Below are positions 24,715-34,600 of a stretch of 64,000 nucleotides of DNA, piece by piece. Source of the DNA: Chromatocurvus sp046260765 (GTDB lineage Bacteria > Pseudomonadota > Gammaproteobacteria > Pseudomonadales > Halieaceae); the NCBI GenBank assembly GCA_046260765.1, contig JBHEOO010000015.1, positions 11,565 to 75,564 of the forward strand, written 5' to 3'. The notes beneath the pieces were generated by a model that made no database searches, was not told where the DNA came from, and was given only the letters and a program-made list of their open reading frames with translations. A program made the translations under genes and the position numbers. The stretch's first letter is position 1. The number at the start of each line of letters is the position of its first letter.

Positions 24715-25346
24715 CCCCAGTGAACCGTTTTCTATGCCTGCTGCTTCCCCTGATCCTCGGGTCGGCTGGCGCGTGGGGTCTCGAGGGTGATCGCGACCAG
24801 CCCATCGAGGTGATTGCAGACCGGGCGCTGCGCGATGATATACGTGGCTATACCGTCTATAGCGGTGATGTCCGGCTGACCCAGGGCTCGCTGATCATCG
24901 AGGCCGACAAGGTCACTATCTTTCACCAGACCCGATCGGCAGATCGCGTGGTCGCCGAGGGGCAGCCTGCCCGAATGCAGCAGATACAGAACCCGGGAGA
25001 AGCGCCCATGAAGGCCCAGGCGCTGCGCATCATCTACATGGTGGAGGCCGAGCGTGTGCAGCTGCGCAACGCGGCGCGGGTTGAGCAGGACGGCGCCGTG
25101 GTCAGTGGCGATCTGATCGACTACCTGATTCCCGAACAGATTGTCCGTGCCGATACCGACAGCGACAGCGGCAGCCGTGTCCAGGTGAAGATACCGGCCG
25201 AGCGTATCAACAGGGACGACTCTGAAACCGAGACCGAAACCGAGACCGAAACCGAAGCCGAAGCCGAAGCCGAAGTCGAAGTCGAAGCCGAAGCCGGCAG
25301 CAAGAATGTCAGAGAGGACGCCAGTGGCAATCCTGAAGGCGAGTAA
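24711..25346 (+). CDS. lptA: LPS transport periplasmic protein LptA
   Basis: Periplasmic bridge protein of the Lpt machine. Signal peptide FLCLLLPLILGSAGAWG, then an OstA/LptA beta-jellyroll: DQPIEVIADRALRDDIRG, TVYSGDVRLTQGSLIIEADK, EGQPARMQQ, VVSGDLIDYLIPEQIVRA. GTG 24711 overlaps the kdsC stop; GTG 24720 is an alternative. The C-terminal 45 residues are an unusual acidic tail of repeated Glu-Thr then Glu-Ala/Glu-Val dipeptides, encoded by 6-bp repeats at about 25221-25293. It overlaps lptB by 23 bases. Confidence 0.9.
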   Translation: MTPVNRFLCLLLPLILGSAGAWGLEGDRDQPIEVIADRALRDDIRGYTVYSGDVRLTQGSLIIEADKVTIFHQTRSADRVVAEGQPARMQQIQNPGEAPMKAQALRIIYMVEAERVQLRNAARVEQDGAVVSGDLIDYLIPEQIVRADTDSDSGSRVQVKIPAERINRDDSETETETETETEAEAEAEVEVEAEAGSKNVREDASGNPEGE

Positions 25347-26049
25347 TCTCGCCAAGGCGTTCCGCGGTCGCCCGGTCGTCCGCGATGTGTCGCTCGAGGT
25401 GCATAGTTCGCAGGTCGTGGGGCTGCTCGGACCGAACGGTGCCGGCAAGACCACCTGTTTCTACATGATCGTTGGCATCATTCGCGCCGATCAGGGCCAC
25501 ATTACGATTGACGGTGAGGACATCATCCACCTGCCGATGCACGAACGCGCCCGGCGCGGCATCGGTTATCTGCCCCAGGAGGCATCGGTTTTCCGCCGGC
25601 TCAGCGTGCGCGACAACCTCATGGCCATTCTGGAGACGCGGCGCGACCTCACGCGAACTGAACGACAGCAGCGCTGCGATGAGCTGCTGGCCGAATTCCA
25701 TGTCTCGCATCTACGCGACAGTCCGGGGCAGGCCCTGTCGGGCGGAGAGCGTCGTCGCGTCGAAATTGCCCGGGCGCTGGCCACTGAGCCGTCGTTTATT
25801 CTTCTCGACGAACCTTTCGCCGGCGTTGATCCAATCTCCGTCTCCGATATCAAACAGATCATCCTGCAGCTTCAGGAACGCGGCATTGGGGTTCTCATTA
25901 CCGATCACAACGTGCGTGAGACGCTGGATATCTGCGAGATCGCCTATATCGTAGGTGAAGGTGAAATCATCGCCTCGGGCAGTCCCCAGGACGTGCTCGA
26001 CAACCCGCATGTGCGCAAGGTCTATCTCGGTGAGACATTCCGCCTCTGA
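25324..26049 (+). CDS. lptB: LPS export ABC transporter ATP-binding protein LptB
   Basis: ATPase that powers LPS extraction by LptFG. Walker A GPNGAGKTTCFYMIVGI, Q-loop GYLPQEASVFRRLSVRDNL, signature LSGGERRRVEIARAL, Walker B FILLDEPFAGVDPIS, H-loop VLITDHNVRETL, ending VYLGETFRL. GTG 25324 is chosen: it gives 241 residues, exactly the E. coli length, with AGAGAGGA about six bases upstream; ATG 25306 is a six-residue-longer option. Confidence 0.97.
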   Translation: MAILKASNLAKAFRGRPVVRDVSLEVHSSQVVGLLGPNGAGKTTCFYMIVGIIRADQGHITIDGEDIIHLPMHERARRGIGYLPQEASVFRRLSVRDNLMAILETRRDLTRTERQQRCDELLAEFHVSHLRDSPGQALSGGERRRVEIARALATEPSFILLDEPFAGVDPISVSDIKQIILQLQERGIGVLITDHNVRETLDICEIAYIVGEGEIIASGSPQDVLDNPHVRKVYLGETFRL

Positions 26050-26140
26050 GCGGCGCTACCGGCGCTGCCTGCGGCGGCATCACAAACACCGGTCGGAACT
26101 GCCGCACCGGCACTGCAAAGCAATTTCCGCGCCAAACATT

Positions 26141-26157
26141 GCCAGCGCATCGCTGGC
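26141..26157. other. Hairpin upstream of rpoN
   Basis: GCCAGCG-CAT-CGCTGGC forms a perfect seven-pair stem with a three-base loop. No T-run follows, so it is not an ordinary terminator; it lies 46 bases before the rpoN start. Confidence 0.6.
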
Positions 26158-26203
26158 GGGTCTACACTGAGTCCAATGACGTAAACACCGTGTCCGGACG
26201 CCT

Positions 26204-27703
26204 ATGAAACAAGCTTTGCAGTTAAAGCTGGGCCAGCAGCTCACCATGACGCCACAGCTGCAGCAGGCCATCAAGCTGCTCCAGCTCAGCACGCTGGATC
26301 TGCAAATGGAAATCCAGCAGGTACTGCAAAGCAATCCACTCCTCGAGGTCGATGAGGGCGACGAGGCACCCGGGCCGGATAACGAGCAGGATGCCCGTGA
26401 GCCGATCACGCAGGTCAGCGACGGACCGATGGAAGATCTCGAGCGCAGCGCCGGCGACGATGGCGGCAGCCAGCAGGACTACGAGCCAGCCATGCCGGAT
26501 GATCTGCCGGTGGACACCCAGTGGGAAGACCTGGTGCCCTCTTCCGCTCCTCCCACCGGCAGCGCCAACGAGGCGAACGAATTCGATTACGACAGCCGTA
26601 CGGGCAGCGTTCCCGACCTGCATGAACATCTGCTGTGGCAGCTCAATCTGACGCGCCTGTCAGACCTGGACCGCGCCATCGCCATGACCATTATCGACTC
26701 CACAGACGACAACGGTCGCCTCACAAACAGTATTGAAGACATTCACGCCCTGTGCGCCGACGAATTCGATGGTGACATCGACCTGGACGAGGTGACCGCC
26801 GTTCTGCACGCGCTGCAGCAGTTTGAGCCGACCGGCGTATTCGCCGCCGATCTGCAGGAGTGTCTGCTGCTGCAGCTGCGCCAGCTGCCCGCGCAGACCC
26901 CCTACCTGGAGCAGGCTCGCATTCTCATCACCCGGCACATTGCCCAGCTCGGCAACGGTGACTACGCGCAGATCATGCGGCGAATGAAGCTGGATGAGGG
27001 CGCGCTGCGTAAGGTGCTGTCGCTGGTACAGGCACTGGATCCGTTTCCCGGCAAGCGCATCGGCGAGGATGACACGGAGTATGTCATCCCCGATGTGTTC
27101 GTGCGCAAGCGCGACGGACGCTGGCTGGTTGAGCTGAATCCGGATATCGCGCCACGGCTGCGCATCAATGACACCTATGCCGGCATGATCCGGCGGGCCG
27201 ACAACAGCGCAGAGAACACCTACCTGCGGGACAACCTGCAGGAGGCGCGCTGGTTTCTGAAAAGCCTGCAAAGCCGCAACGAAACCCTGATGAAAGTGGC
27301 CACGGAAATCGTGGCACACCAGCGCAACTTCCTGGAATATGGCGAGGAAGCGATGAAGCCGCTGGTGCTGCATGATATTGCCGACGCCGTCGACATGCAC
27401 GAGTCCACCATTTCCCGGGTAACCACGCGCAAGTTCATGCATACCCCGCGCGGTATCTTCGAGCTGAAGTACTTTTTCTCGAGCCACGTCGCCACCGCCG
27501 AGGGCGGGGCCTGCTCGTCCACGGCAATCCGTGCACTGCTGAAGAAACTGATCGCGGCGGAAAACGCTCGCAAACCATTGAGCGATAGCCGTCTTGCGCA
27601 GCTGCTGTCGGAACAGGGTATACAGGTAGCACGGCGAACCATCGCCAAGTACCGGGACAGTCTGGGCATTCCGCCGTCGAATGAACGCAAACGGCTGGTC
27701 TGA
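26204..27703 (+). CDS. rpoN: RNA polymerase sigma-54 factor
   Basis: Alternative sigma factor for enhancer-dependent promoters (-24/-12). The Gln/Leu-rich region I at residues 1-50 (QLKLGQQLTMTPQLQQAIKL) contacts activators; an acidic region II spans about 50-120; the core-binding domain follows; the C-terminus has the HTH (HESTISRVTTRKFMHTPRGI) and the RpoN box ARRTIAKYRDSLGIPPS. At 499 residues it has normal length. It heads the classic rpoN-hpf-ptsN-rapZ-ptsO group. Confidence 0.98.
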   Translation: MKQALQLKLGQQLTMTPQLQQAIKLLQLSTLDLQMEIQQVLQSNPLLEVDEGDEAPGPDNEQDAREPITQVSDGPMEDLERSAGDDGGSQQDYEPAMPDDLPVDTQWEDLVPSSAPPTGSANEANEFDYDSRTGSVPDLHEHLLWQLNLTRLSDLDRAIAMTIIDSTDDNGRLTNSIEDIHALCADEFDGDIDLDEVTAVLHALQQFEPTGVFAADLQECLLLQLRQLPAQTPYLEQARILITRHIAQLGNGDYAQIMRRMKLDEGALRKVLSLVQALDPFPGKRIGEDDTEYVIPDVFVRKRDGRWLVELNPDIAPRLRINDTYAGMIRRADNSAENTYLRDNLQEARWFLKSLQSRNETLMKVATEIVAHQRNFLEYGEEAMKPLVLHDIADAVDMHESTISRVTTRKFMHTPRGIFELKYFFSSHVATAEGGACSSTAIRALLKKLIAAENARKPLSDSRLAQLLSEQGIQVARRTIAKYRDSLGIPPSNERKRLV

Positions 27704-27711
27704 ATTTATAC

Positions 27712-27735
27712 CTGCGGGCTTCACAAAGCCCGCAG
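27712..27735. promoter_or_regulatory. Perfect hairpin between rpoN and hpf
   Basis: CTGCGGGCTT and AAGCCCGCAG form a ten-pair stem with a CACA loop, beginning nine bases after the rpoN stop. There is no T-tract, so a processing or stabilising stem-loop, or a Rho-assisted attenuator, is more likely than an intrinsic terminator. Confidence 0.7.
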
Positions 27736-27771
27736 CCGACAATGCTAAGACCTTTACACAAGGAGCATCCT

Positions 27772-28059
27772 ATGCAACTCAATATCAGCGGTCATCATGT
27801 CGATCTGACCGAACCACTCAAAGAGTACGTCGCCAGCAAGCTTGAGCGGCTGCAGCGGCACAGCAGCGAGATTACAACGACCGAGGTGACCCTGGTCGTG
27901 GAGAAAATGGTGCAGAAAGCCGAAGCCAGAATGCACGTGGCGGGCGGCGATCTGTTCGCTGCCGCAGAATCCGAGGACATGTACGCGGCGATCGACGCCA
28001 TGGCCGACAAGCTGGATCGGCAGCTCATCAAGCACAAGGAAAAACACCGGCCTCATTAG
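27772..28059 (+). CDS. hpf: Ribosome hibernation promoting factor, short form
   Basis: Binds the 30S subunit in stationary phase and promotes 100S dimers. The 95-residue product is the short HPF/YfiA form: MQLNISGHHVDLTEPLKEYV, RLQRHSSEITTTEVTLVVEK, AEARMHVAGGDLFAAAESED, YAAIDAMADKLDRQLIKHKE. AAGGAG lies seven bases before the ATG, a strong ribosome site. It follows rpoN after the hairpin. Confidence 0.97.
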   Translation: MQLNISGHHVDLTEPLKEYVASKLERLQRHSSEITTTEVTLVVEKMVQKAEARMHVAGGDLFAAAESEDMYAAIDAMADKLDRQLIKHKEKHRPH

Positions 28060-28071
28060 GAACCGTATACC

Positions 28072-28530
28072 ATGACCGATCTCAAAGAGATTCTGACCCC
28101 GGCACGCAGCCGCAGCCAGGTGCCGGGTAACAGCAAGAAGCGCATTTTCGAGCAAGTGGCAGAGCTGTTGGTGGCCGACCAGCCGGCGCTGGATGCCTCC
28201 GACATCATCACCAGCCTGCTGGCTCGGGAGAAGCTCGGGAGCACCGGGCTTGGTCGCGGCATCGCCATTCCCCACTGCCGTCTCGACGCCTGCGAGCGGC
28301 CCCTTGGCGTGCTCATCAGCCTGGCGACCCCCACTGACTTTGACGCGCCGGACGATGAACCCGTGGATCTGCTGTGTGTTCTGGTTGTGCCCGGTGAAGC
28401 GCATCAGGAGCACCTGGAGATTCTGGCAACCCTCGCGGGCCTGTTCCGTCAGGATGGGCTGTGCAGTGCGCTGCGCGCCTGCGATACCGGCGATGAACTG
28501 TTCAATGTCATTGCCGACTGGGAAAACTGA
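28072..28530 (+). CDS. ptsN: Nitrogen-PTS EIIA component
   Basis: EIIA-Ntr, terminal phosphoryl acceptor of the regulatory nitrogen PTS (PtsP-PtsO-PtsN); it controls K+ transport and stress responses. The 152 residues contain the phosphorylation site His68 in GIAIPHCRL, with REKLGSTGLGRG before and VDLLCVLVVPGEAHQEHLE after. It starts 12 bases after hpf. Confidence 0.97.
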   Translation: MTDLKEILTPARSRSQVPGNSKKRIFEQVAELLVADQPALDASDIITSLLAREKLGSTGLGRGIAIPHCRLDACERPLGVLISLATPTDFDAPDDEPVDLLCVLVVPGEAHQEHLEILATLAGLFRQDGLCSALRACDTGDELFNVIADWEN

Positions 28531-28536
28531 CCCGCC

Positions 28537-29388
28537 ATGGAGTTGATTATCATCAGCGGGCGGTCCGGTTCCGGCAAGAGCACGGCGCTGCATCAGCTTG
28601 AGGACGAGGGCTACTACGCCATCGACAACCTGCCCGCTTCCCTGCTGCCGGCTCTCGTGGCTGAGACCCCCTCGTTATCGCGACGCGACAGCGCCGGGAT
28701 CGCCGTGTGCATCGACGCGCGCAACGCCGCAACCGAACTCGGCAATCTGGAGCAGATTCTCGGCTCACTCCCCGCATCGGTGCGCCTGCGCGTGCTCTAT
28801 CTGGACGCCGACGAAAACACCCTGATACAGCGCTTCAGCGAGACCCGACGGCGGCACCCGCTGTCCACCGACAGAATACCCCTGGCCGAGGCCATACGCC
28901 TGGAGCGGGAGATCCTCGAGCCGCTCGCGGCCAGCGCAACGCTGACGCTGGATACCAGCCAGATGAGCATTCATGAACTGCGGGACGCCATTCGACAGCG
29001 CCTGGTGGGTGCGGTCGGTGAGTTGTCCACGCTTATACAGTCCTTTGGCTTCAAGCGCGGCGTTCCCGCCGACGCCGATCTCGTGTTCGACCTGCGCATG
29101 TTGCCCAACCCGCACTGGAGCAAGGAGCTGCGACTGCTGACCGGGCGCGATACCGCCGTCTGTGAATTCCTGGAGAGTCACGAGGTGACCCACCAGTTAT
29201 TTGAAGATATCAGCGGTTTTATCGATCGCTGGCTGCCGCATTACGCCAGCAGCAATCGCAGCTACATCACCATTGCCCTGGGCTGCACCGGCGGCCAGCA
29301 TCGCTCTGTGTATATGGCAGAACGGCTGCACCGCCACTGTGCATCCGGGGGCGGTCCGGTACATCTGCGTCACAGAGAGCTGCAATAG
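28537..29388 (+). CDS. rapZ: RNase adapter protein RapZ
   Basis: Adapter that binds GlmY/GlmZ sRNAs and controls glucosamine-6-phosphate synthase levels in enterobacteria; P-loop family member. Walker A GRSGSGKSTALHQLEDEGY at residues 8-26, YAIDNLPASLLPALV, LYLDADENTLIQRFSETRRR, and the C-terminal sensing domain with FGFKRGVPADADLVFDLRML and IALGCTGGQHRSVYMAERL. At 283 residues it has normal length. It lies between ptsN and ptsO as in E. coli. Confidence 0.97.
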   Translation: MELIIISGRSGSGKSTALHQLEDEGYYAIDNLPASLLPALVAETPSLSRRDSAGIAVCIDARNAATELGNLEQILGSLPASVRLRVLYLDADENTLIQRFSETRRRHPLSTDRIPLAEAIRLEREILEPLAASATLTLDTSQMSIHELRDAIRQRLVGAVGELSTLIQSFGFKRGVPADADLVFDLRMLPNPHWSKELRLLTGRDTAVCEFLESHEVTHQLFEDISGFIDRWLPHYASSNRSYITIALGCTGGQHRSVYMAERLHRHCASGGGPVHLRHRELQ

Positions 29389-29400
29389 CAGTATTCTGAG

Positions 29401-29670
29401 ATGCTCCGCTGCGACATCATCATCATCAACAAACTGGGCCTGCACGCCCGGGCAGCGGCCAAGTTTGTCAGCTGCGCATCAGCCTTCACGAGCACCATTC
29501 GTGCGGGGCGTGACGGCCAGCTGGTGGATGGCAAGAGCATCATGTCGGTCATGATGCTCGCTGCGGCCAGAGGCACCAGGCTGGAGCTGGAGATCCACGG
29601 CGAGGACGAGGAAGCGGCGCTGGCGGCGCTGACCGCGCTGATAGAAAACCGCTTCGACGAGGCCGAATAA
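29401..29670 (+). CDS. ptsO: Nitrogen-PTS phosphocarrier protein NPr
   Basis: HPr-like phosphocarrier between PtsP and PtsN. The 89-residue product has the active His15 in NKLGLHARAAAKFV and the regulatory-region Ser in DGKSIMSVMMLAAARGTRLE. It ends the rpoN cluster, 12 bases after rapZ. Confidence 0.96.
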   Translation: MLRCDIIIINKLGLHARAAAKFVSCASAFTSTIRAGRDGQLVDGKSIMSVMMLAAARGTRLELEIHGEDEEAALAALTALIENRFDEAE

Positions 29671-29748
29671 GCGCCTCGAGTTGTTAGCGCGCGCCCTTTA
29701 CCGGATAATTGTGTGAGATCCCCACCCGGAGTCCGGCGCCCCCAGCGT

Positions 29749-31104
29749 ATGTCCAGCAGCGAGTCACAGCACAGATCCAAAGCCCACGAAAGGCTCTCGG
29801 AAGCACTGGCACAGGGCTCGCTGGCCGATGTGCGCCGTATTCTGCTGAAAATGGAGCCGGCGGACGTCGCTCACCTGCTGGCATCGACGCCGCCGCGCCA
29901 CCGACAGGTGCTGTGGCAGATGATCGAGGGTGAGCTCGAGGGCGAGGTGCTCAACGAGCTCAGCCCCGAGCTGCGGCTGGAATTCCTCAGCGGCATGGAT
30001 CCCAGCGACCTTGCCCAGCTCGCCGCCACACTCGACGACGACGACATTGCCGACATTCTTCAGCAGCTGCCGGACCGTGTGACCTTCGCGGTCCTCGACG
30101 CCATGGACCAGCAGGACCGGTCGCGTCTGGAACAGGTGATGTTCTACGCCGACGACACCGCCGGCGGCCTGATGAACACGGACACCATTACCATCCGCGC
30201 CGACCTGACACTCGACGTGGTGCTGCGCTATCTGCGTCGCCATGAAGAAATTCCCGAAATGACGGATAACCTGATCGTGGTCAGCCGCGACGATCGCTAC
30301 GTGGGCCTGCTGCCCCTGCGCACCCTGCTCGTATCCGATCCCTCCAACTCGGTTCGCGAGATGATGGAGACGCGGCAGACGCCGATACCGGTGGACATGC
30401 CCGACGACGAGGTCGCGCGCCAGTTCGAGCGCAACGACTGGGTGAGCGCGCCGGTGGTCGACGCGGCCGGCCGGCTGGTGGGACGCATCACGATTGATGA
30501 CGTGGTCGACGTCATTCGTGAAGATGCAGACCATTCGCTGATGTCCATGGCCGGCATGAGCGAGGAAGAAGATACGTTCGCGCCTATCGTAAAGACTGCG
30601 CGACGCCGCAGCGTCTGGCTGGCAATCAACCTGGTCACGGCGATTACCGCCGCCTCCGTGATCAACGTGTTCCAGGGCACGATCGAGAAGGTGGTCGCGC
30701 TTGCCGTGCTCATGCCGATCGTTGCCTCCATGGGCGGCATCGCCGGTACGCAGACTTTGACCGTCCTGGTGCGCGCTATTGCCCTGGGCCACATCAATGA
30801 GGAGAACCAGTTCTGGCTGGTGCAGCGCGAGGCCGTTGTCGGCCTGATCAACGGCATTATCTGGGCCGCGGTGGTCGCCGTGGCAGCGTCGCTGGTGTTC
30901 AATGACTGGATGCTCGGTGGCGTCCTTGCCGTCGCCATGATCATCAATCTGATTACCGCCGGCGTCTCAGGGGCTCTACTGCCGCTGGTACTGGAGCGTC
31001 TGCGTATCGACCCCGCGCTTGCCGGCGGCGTGATCCTGACCACGGTCACCGACGTCGTCGGCTTCCTTGCGTTCCTTGGCCTGGCGACCGTTGTCTATGG
31101 CTGA
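29749..31104 (+). CDS. mgtE: Magnesium transporter MgtE
   Basis: Mg2+-gated Mg2+ channel of the inner membrane. N-terminal helical superhelix (about residues 20-130), two CBS domains (about 135-255, MNTDTITIRADLTLDVVLRY, VDAAGRLVGRITIDDVVDVI), a plug helix, and five transmembrane helices (about 285-451) with MPIVASMGGIAGTQTLTVLV in the pore region. ATG 29749 gives 451 residues; neither it nor GTG 29713 has a clear ribosome site, so the exact start is open. Confidence 0.95.
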   Translation: MSSSESQHRSKAHERLSEALAQGSLADVRRILLKMEPADVAHLLASTPPRHRQVLWQMIEGELEGEVLNELSPELRLEFLSGMDPSDLAQLAATLDDDDIADILQQLPDRVTFAVLDAMDQQDRSRLEQVMFYADDTAGGLMNTDTITIRADLTLDVVLRYLRRHEEIPEMTDNLIVVSRDDRYVGLLPLRTLLVSDPSNSVREMMETRQTPIPVDMPDDEVARQFERNDWVSAPVVDAAGRLVGRITIDDVVDVIREDADHSLMSMAGMSEEEDTFAPIVKTARRRSVWLAINLVTAITAASVINVFQGTIEKVVALAVLMPIVASMGGIAGTQTLTVLVRAIALGHINEENQFWLVQREAVVGLINGIIWAAVVAVAASLVFNDWMLGGVLAVAMIINLITAGVSGALLPLVLERLRIDPALAGGVILTTVTDVVGFLAFLGLATVVYG

Positions 31105-31651
31105 AAACCATGACGGCCAGGCCTCTCTGGACAATGGCGGCGGCGATGAGCGCCCCAGCAAGAGTGCCCTCAAGCGTGAAATGACTGCCCGCCAGGCGCT
31201 GGGCGAACGCCTCTGCACATTGACCTCCCGGGAATTGGAGCAGATTCCGCTGCAGCCTGACAGTGCGCTGTATGTCGCTGTGCTGCAGTCGCGAAGCATC
31301 AGTTCCAATAGCGCACGTCGGCGCCACATGCAGTACATCGGCAAACTGATGCGCGACGTCGACCCCCAGCCCCTGACTGCGGCTCTGGCGCAGCTGCATG
31401 CAGCCCACGCCGCGGAGAGCGAGGCACTGCACGAACTTGAGGCACTGCGGGATGACCTTGTGCGGCGCGGCGACCCGGCCATCAACAATCTTGTCACGCG
31501 CTGGCCGCAGGCAGACCGCCAGGTGCTGCGCCAGATTCTTCGCCAGCATGAAAAGGAACAGGCAACCGGCAAGCCGCCGGCGGCGGGTCGCCGGCTCTTC
31601 CGCTATCTGCGGGAGCTGTCGGAATCTTCAGGCAGCGGTTCATCGGACTGA
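31097..31651 (+). CDS. darP: Ribosome-associated protein DarP (YjgA/DUF615)
   Basis: Assists late 50S assembly in E. coli. ATG 31097 overlaps the mgtE stop by eight bases and gives 184 residues: PSKSALKREMTARQALGERL, SRSISSNSARRRHMQYIGKL, MRDVDPQPLTAALAQLHAAH, RWPQADRQVLRQILRQHEKE, and a C-terminal RRLFRYLREL. The last 49 bases overlap the convergent yhdP 3' end. In Pseudomonas this gene lies between pmbA and tldD, which are absent here. Confidence 0.94.
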   Translation: MAENHDGQASLDNGGGDERPSKSALKREMTARQALGERLCTLTSRELEQIPLQPDSALYVAVLQSRSISSNSARRRHMQYIGKLMRDVDPQPLTAALAQLHAAHAAESEALHELEALRDDLVRRGDPAINNLVTRWPQADRQVLRQILRQHEKEQATGKPPAAGRRLFRYLRELSESSGSGSSD

Positions 31652-34600
31652 GCACTGGCGTCTGGCTCTGTGATCGGCTCGATGTCTGTCACCCGGTCAT
31701 CCTCGATCGGTTCCGGCAGGGCCTCAGACCTGTTGTCAAAGATACGCTTGAGACGCACCTGGGGCGAGTCCACCGGACCCGATACGCTGTAAACGCCGCT
31801 GGACATGCGTTCAACCTGTTTTTCGAAGACCTTGCTCACCACAAAGACGCCGGCCGCTACCGGCAACCCGGCGGCGAGCGCCACCACCCAGGGCAGATTG
31901 TTTGCCACCGGCAGGGTCACCACAAGCTCTCCGTCAACCGCACTCAGATTCGTGGTGCCGCTGAAGCGAAAGGCACTTGCCGACCCGTCCAGGGTGAGCG
32001 AGGGAATGCGTAGCTGGCCACGGTTGAAAACGAGGTCGCCACTGGCGCGCTCGAACGGCACTCCCGACTCGAACATGGACGACAGGCTGAGTCCCTTCAG
32101 CAGTTCTGCCAGGTTGAGCAGCGTCACTACCTTCAACGCGCCGGACGCGCCACCGGGGGACTGCAGCAGGCGCCCATCGCGCGCCTGCACCTGCAGCGTC
32201 CCCTGCAGATTCTCAAACCTCAGCCCTGCGGGTGTGCCAGTCCAGCGCAGACTGCCAACAGCGGCGCCGCTGCGCGATTCCAGCGCGGGTGCAAAACCGA
32301 GCCCTTCAAACACGGCGCCGAGGTTATCGAAGCTGAGATCGATATCCAGCGCGGTCGCGAAACCGCCGTCACCGGTGCCAGACCAGCGCATCTCGGTGCC
32401 ACCGGCACTGCCGCCCGCGCTGCCACTCTCACTGCGCAGTCCGAAAATGTCACCACGGATGGCGCGTGCGTAAAGCGCGCTGCCATCGCTCTCGAGGCGG
32501 AACGCCATATGCCCGCCAGGACTGCCCTCGCGACGCAGGTCCAGCACCTGAACCTCCGTGGCAGGAATGCCAGTGAGGAAGCGATAAACCCCGCCGCCGC
32601 GCGCATCCAGGGAGACCTCGGGCACGGCCAATGCATCCTGAGCGGCATCATCATCACCGCCTGCGGACAGCGCCGTGCGCAGACCGTCCAGATCGAGCCA
32701 GTCAACCAGGACCTGCGGCGAGGCGGTAGGCGAGTACACTGCCTGGAGCCAGTCCGACTCCAGCGCCAGATTACCACCCACCACGCGCCCACCCTCAAGC
32801 TGCAGCGCCATGGACAGCGTGTTATCCAGCGACAGATCAATCCCGGCGTCCACGGCGCCCAGGCGCAGCTGCAGGGCCAGATCGCGGGTGTCCGCAGGCA
32901 TCTTCCCCCAGGGCGCGGGGAGATCGAGGGCGACGCCCTCGAGAGCGCTGTTCAGTGCCAGGACGGGAGCGCGTCCCCGCGCTATGCGCAGCACGCCGCT
33001 GACAGAGGTCTGTCCACGGATCATGCCGGGATCATCGCCGAGCCAGTCCAGCAGGGCCGGGGCCGCCACGGTGGCTTCGAGATCTATCTGCGTATCAGTT
33101 GCGGCGTCGGCGCTATCGCCGTGACGCGCAGTCAGTGCCTCGCCCCAGAGGCTACCGGCGACGTCGCTCCCGGCAAAGCCGCGACCCGTCTGATACCGCA
33201 GTATTCCCTGCATATCCCGCAGCGGCAGACGGCCCGGGCGAATATCCAACGCAACGCCATCCAGCGTGGCCTCCAGGTCAATCTGCGGCCCCGCCGCCAG
33301 GTTCGAGACCGGAATGTGCAGCCGCAGGTCAGCGCGCACATCGCCGCTCGCCTGCCAGTTGCCAAGAGCACCGGCCGTGAGATCATTCAGGGGCGAATTG
33401 CGGACGATACCCAGCCCGGCACCGGCATCACCGGCCACGCGCACAGCGACCGCCATCTCGCTCACGCCCGGCGCAGTGCCCGCCAGCTCTGCGGACAGAT
33501 AATGTAACTGCAGATCGCCGACGCTACCGCTGTCAGCCCAGATACTCACGCGCCGGTCATCGATGAGCACCGGCCCGGAGAAATCCCTCAGCGCTGGCCA
33601 CTGCGGATCAAACCGGATATCCGTGTCCTGCAGCTCGAAGAACATCTGCACGGTCATGTGCTCAAAGTTGCGGCGGCGCAGGCTGCCGCGCCAGACAAAA
33701 CCCCCCTGCTCAATGCGCCCGCCGCTCAGACTGTCCTGCAGCCAGCGGGTAACACCGCCCGGCAGGGTCGCTGGCAGGTACTTGGCGCGATGTCGGGGCT
33801 CGCTGTCGCGCAGGCCGACCAGCAGATTCATGGCCGGCCCCACCACATCGTCATGGCGTGGGAAATCCAGGCTGAACACGGCCTTTGCGGTACCCTCCGC
33901 ACCGCGGGCGGTGATGAGATTGCTGCTGACATTCACCGCTTCCTCATCCCAGACCAGCGCAAGTTCCCCGTAAAGCTCATCGTAGGCAAGGGGCTGGCGA
34001 TAAAAGGCGGGGAAGGTCAGCGCAGTCTTGCGGCCATCCAGCAGAATCCGACCGCCTGCCGGCGTCAGCTCCACCAGCGCATCCAGGCCCTCGACGCCGG
34101 GCGCACCTCGCCAGGAATCGACCGCTGTCTCATCGATGCGGGCAGCGAAGCTCCAGCTGTTGCCCGGCGCACGGATGTCGTCGAGCGTGAGATCAGCCGC
34201 GGTCAGAAATCCCCGGGGGCGCAGGTCGGCAAGCGCGCTGGCAAGCGCGTCGGGCGTTGCCGGCGCCGCCGCAAACAGCTTTTCAATGCCATCCAGACGC
34301 ATGCCGGCGATACGCGCGGACAGCGAATCGCCCAGCAACTGAAAGCGCGCCCGCGGCATCTCCCAGCGCTGACCGTCGTGTGCAACCGAGAGCTGACTGG
34401 CATGCAGACGCCAGCCACCAATCACCTGTGACAGAGAAGCATTCATTGCCAGGGTCTGCAGTGGCAGCGCCCACCCACCATCGGCCTCGGCGATGACCAG
34501 GTCTTCTGTCCGCACCCTCAGCGCAATGTCGCTGCGACCGCCGGCACGCGACAGCCACGCCTCCACGGACCCGCCACCACTCACCGTGATCGGCAGCGTG

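Noticed and set aside
30297..31049. Minus-strand open frame opposite mgtE
   Set aside because: Ser/Thr/Arg-rich antisense frame without motifs; mgtE on the plus strand is certain.
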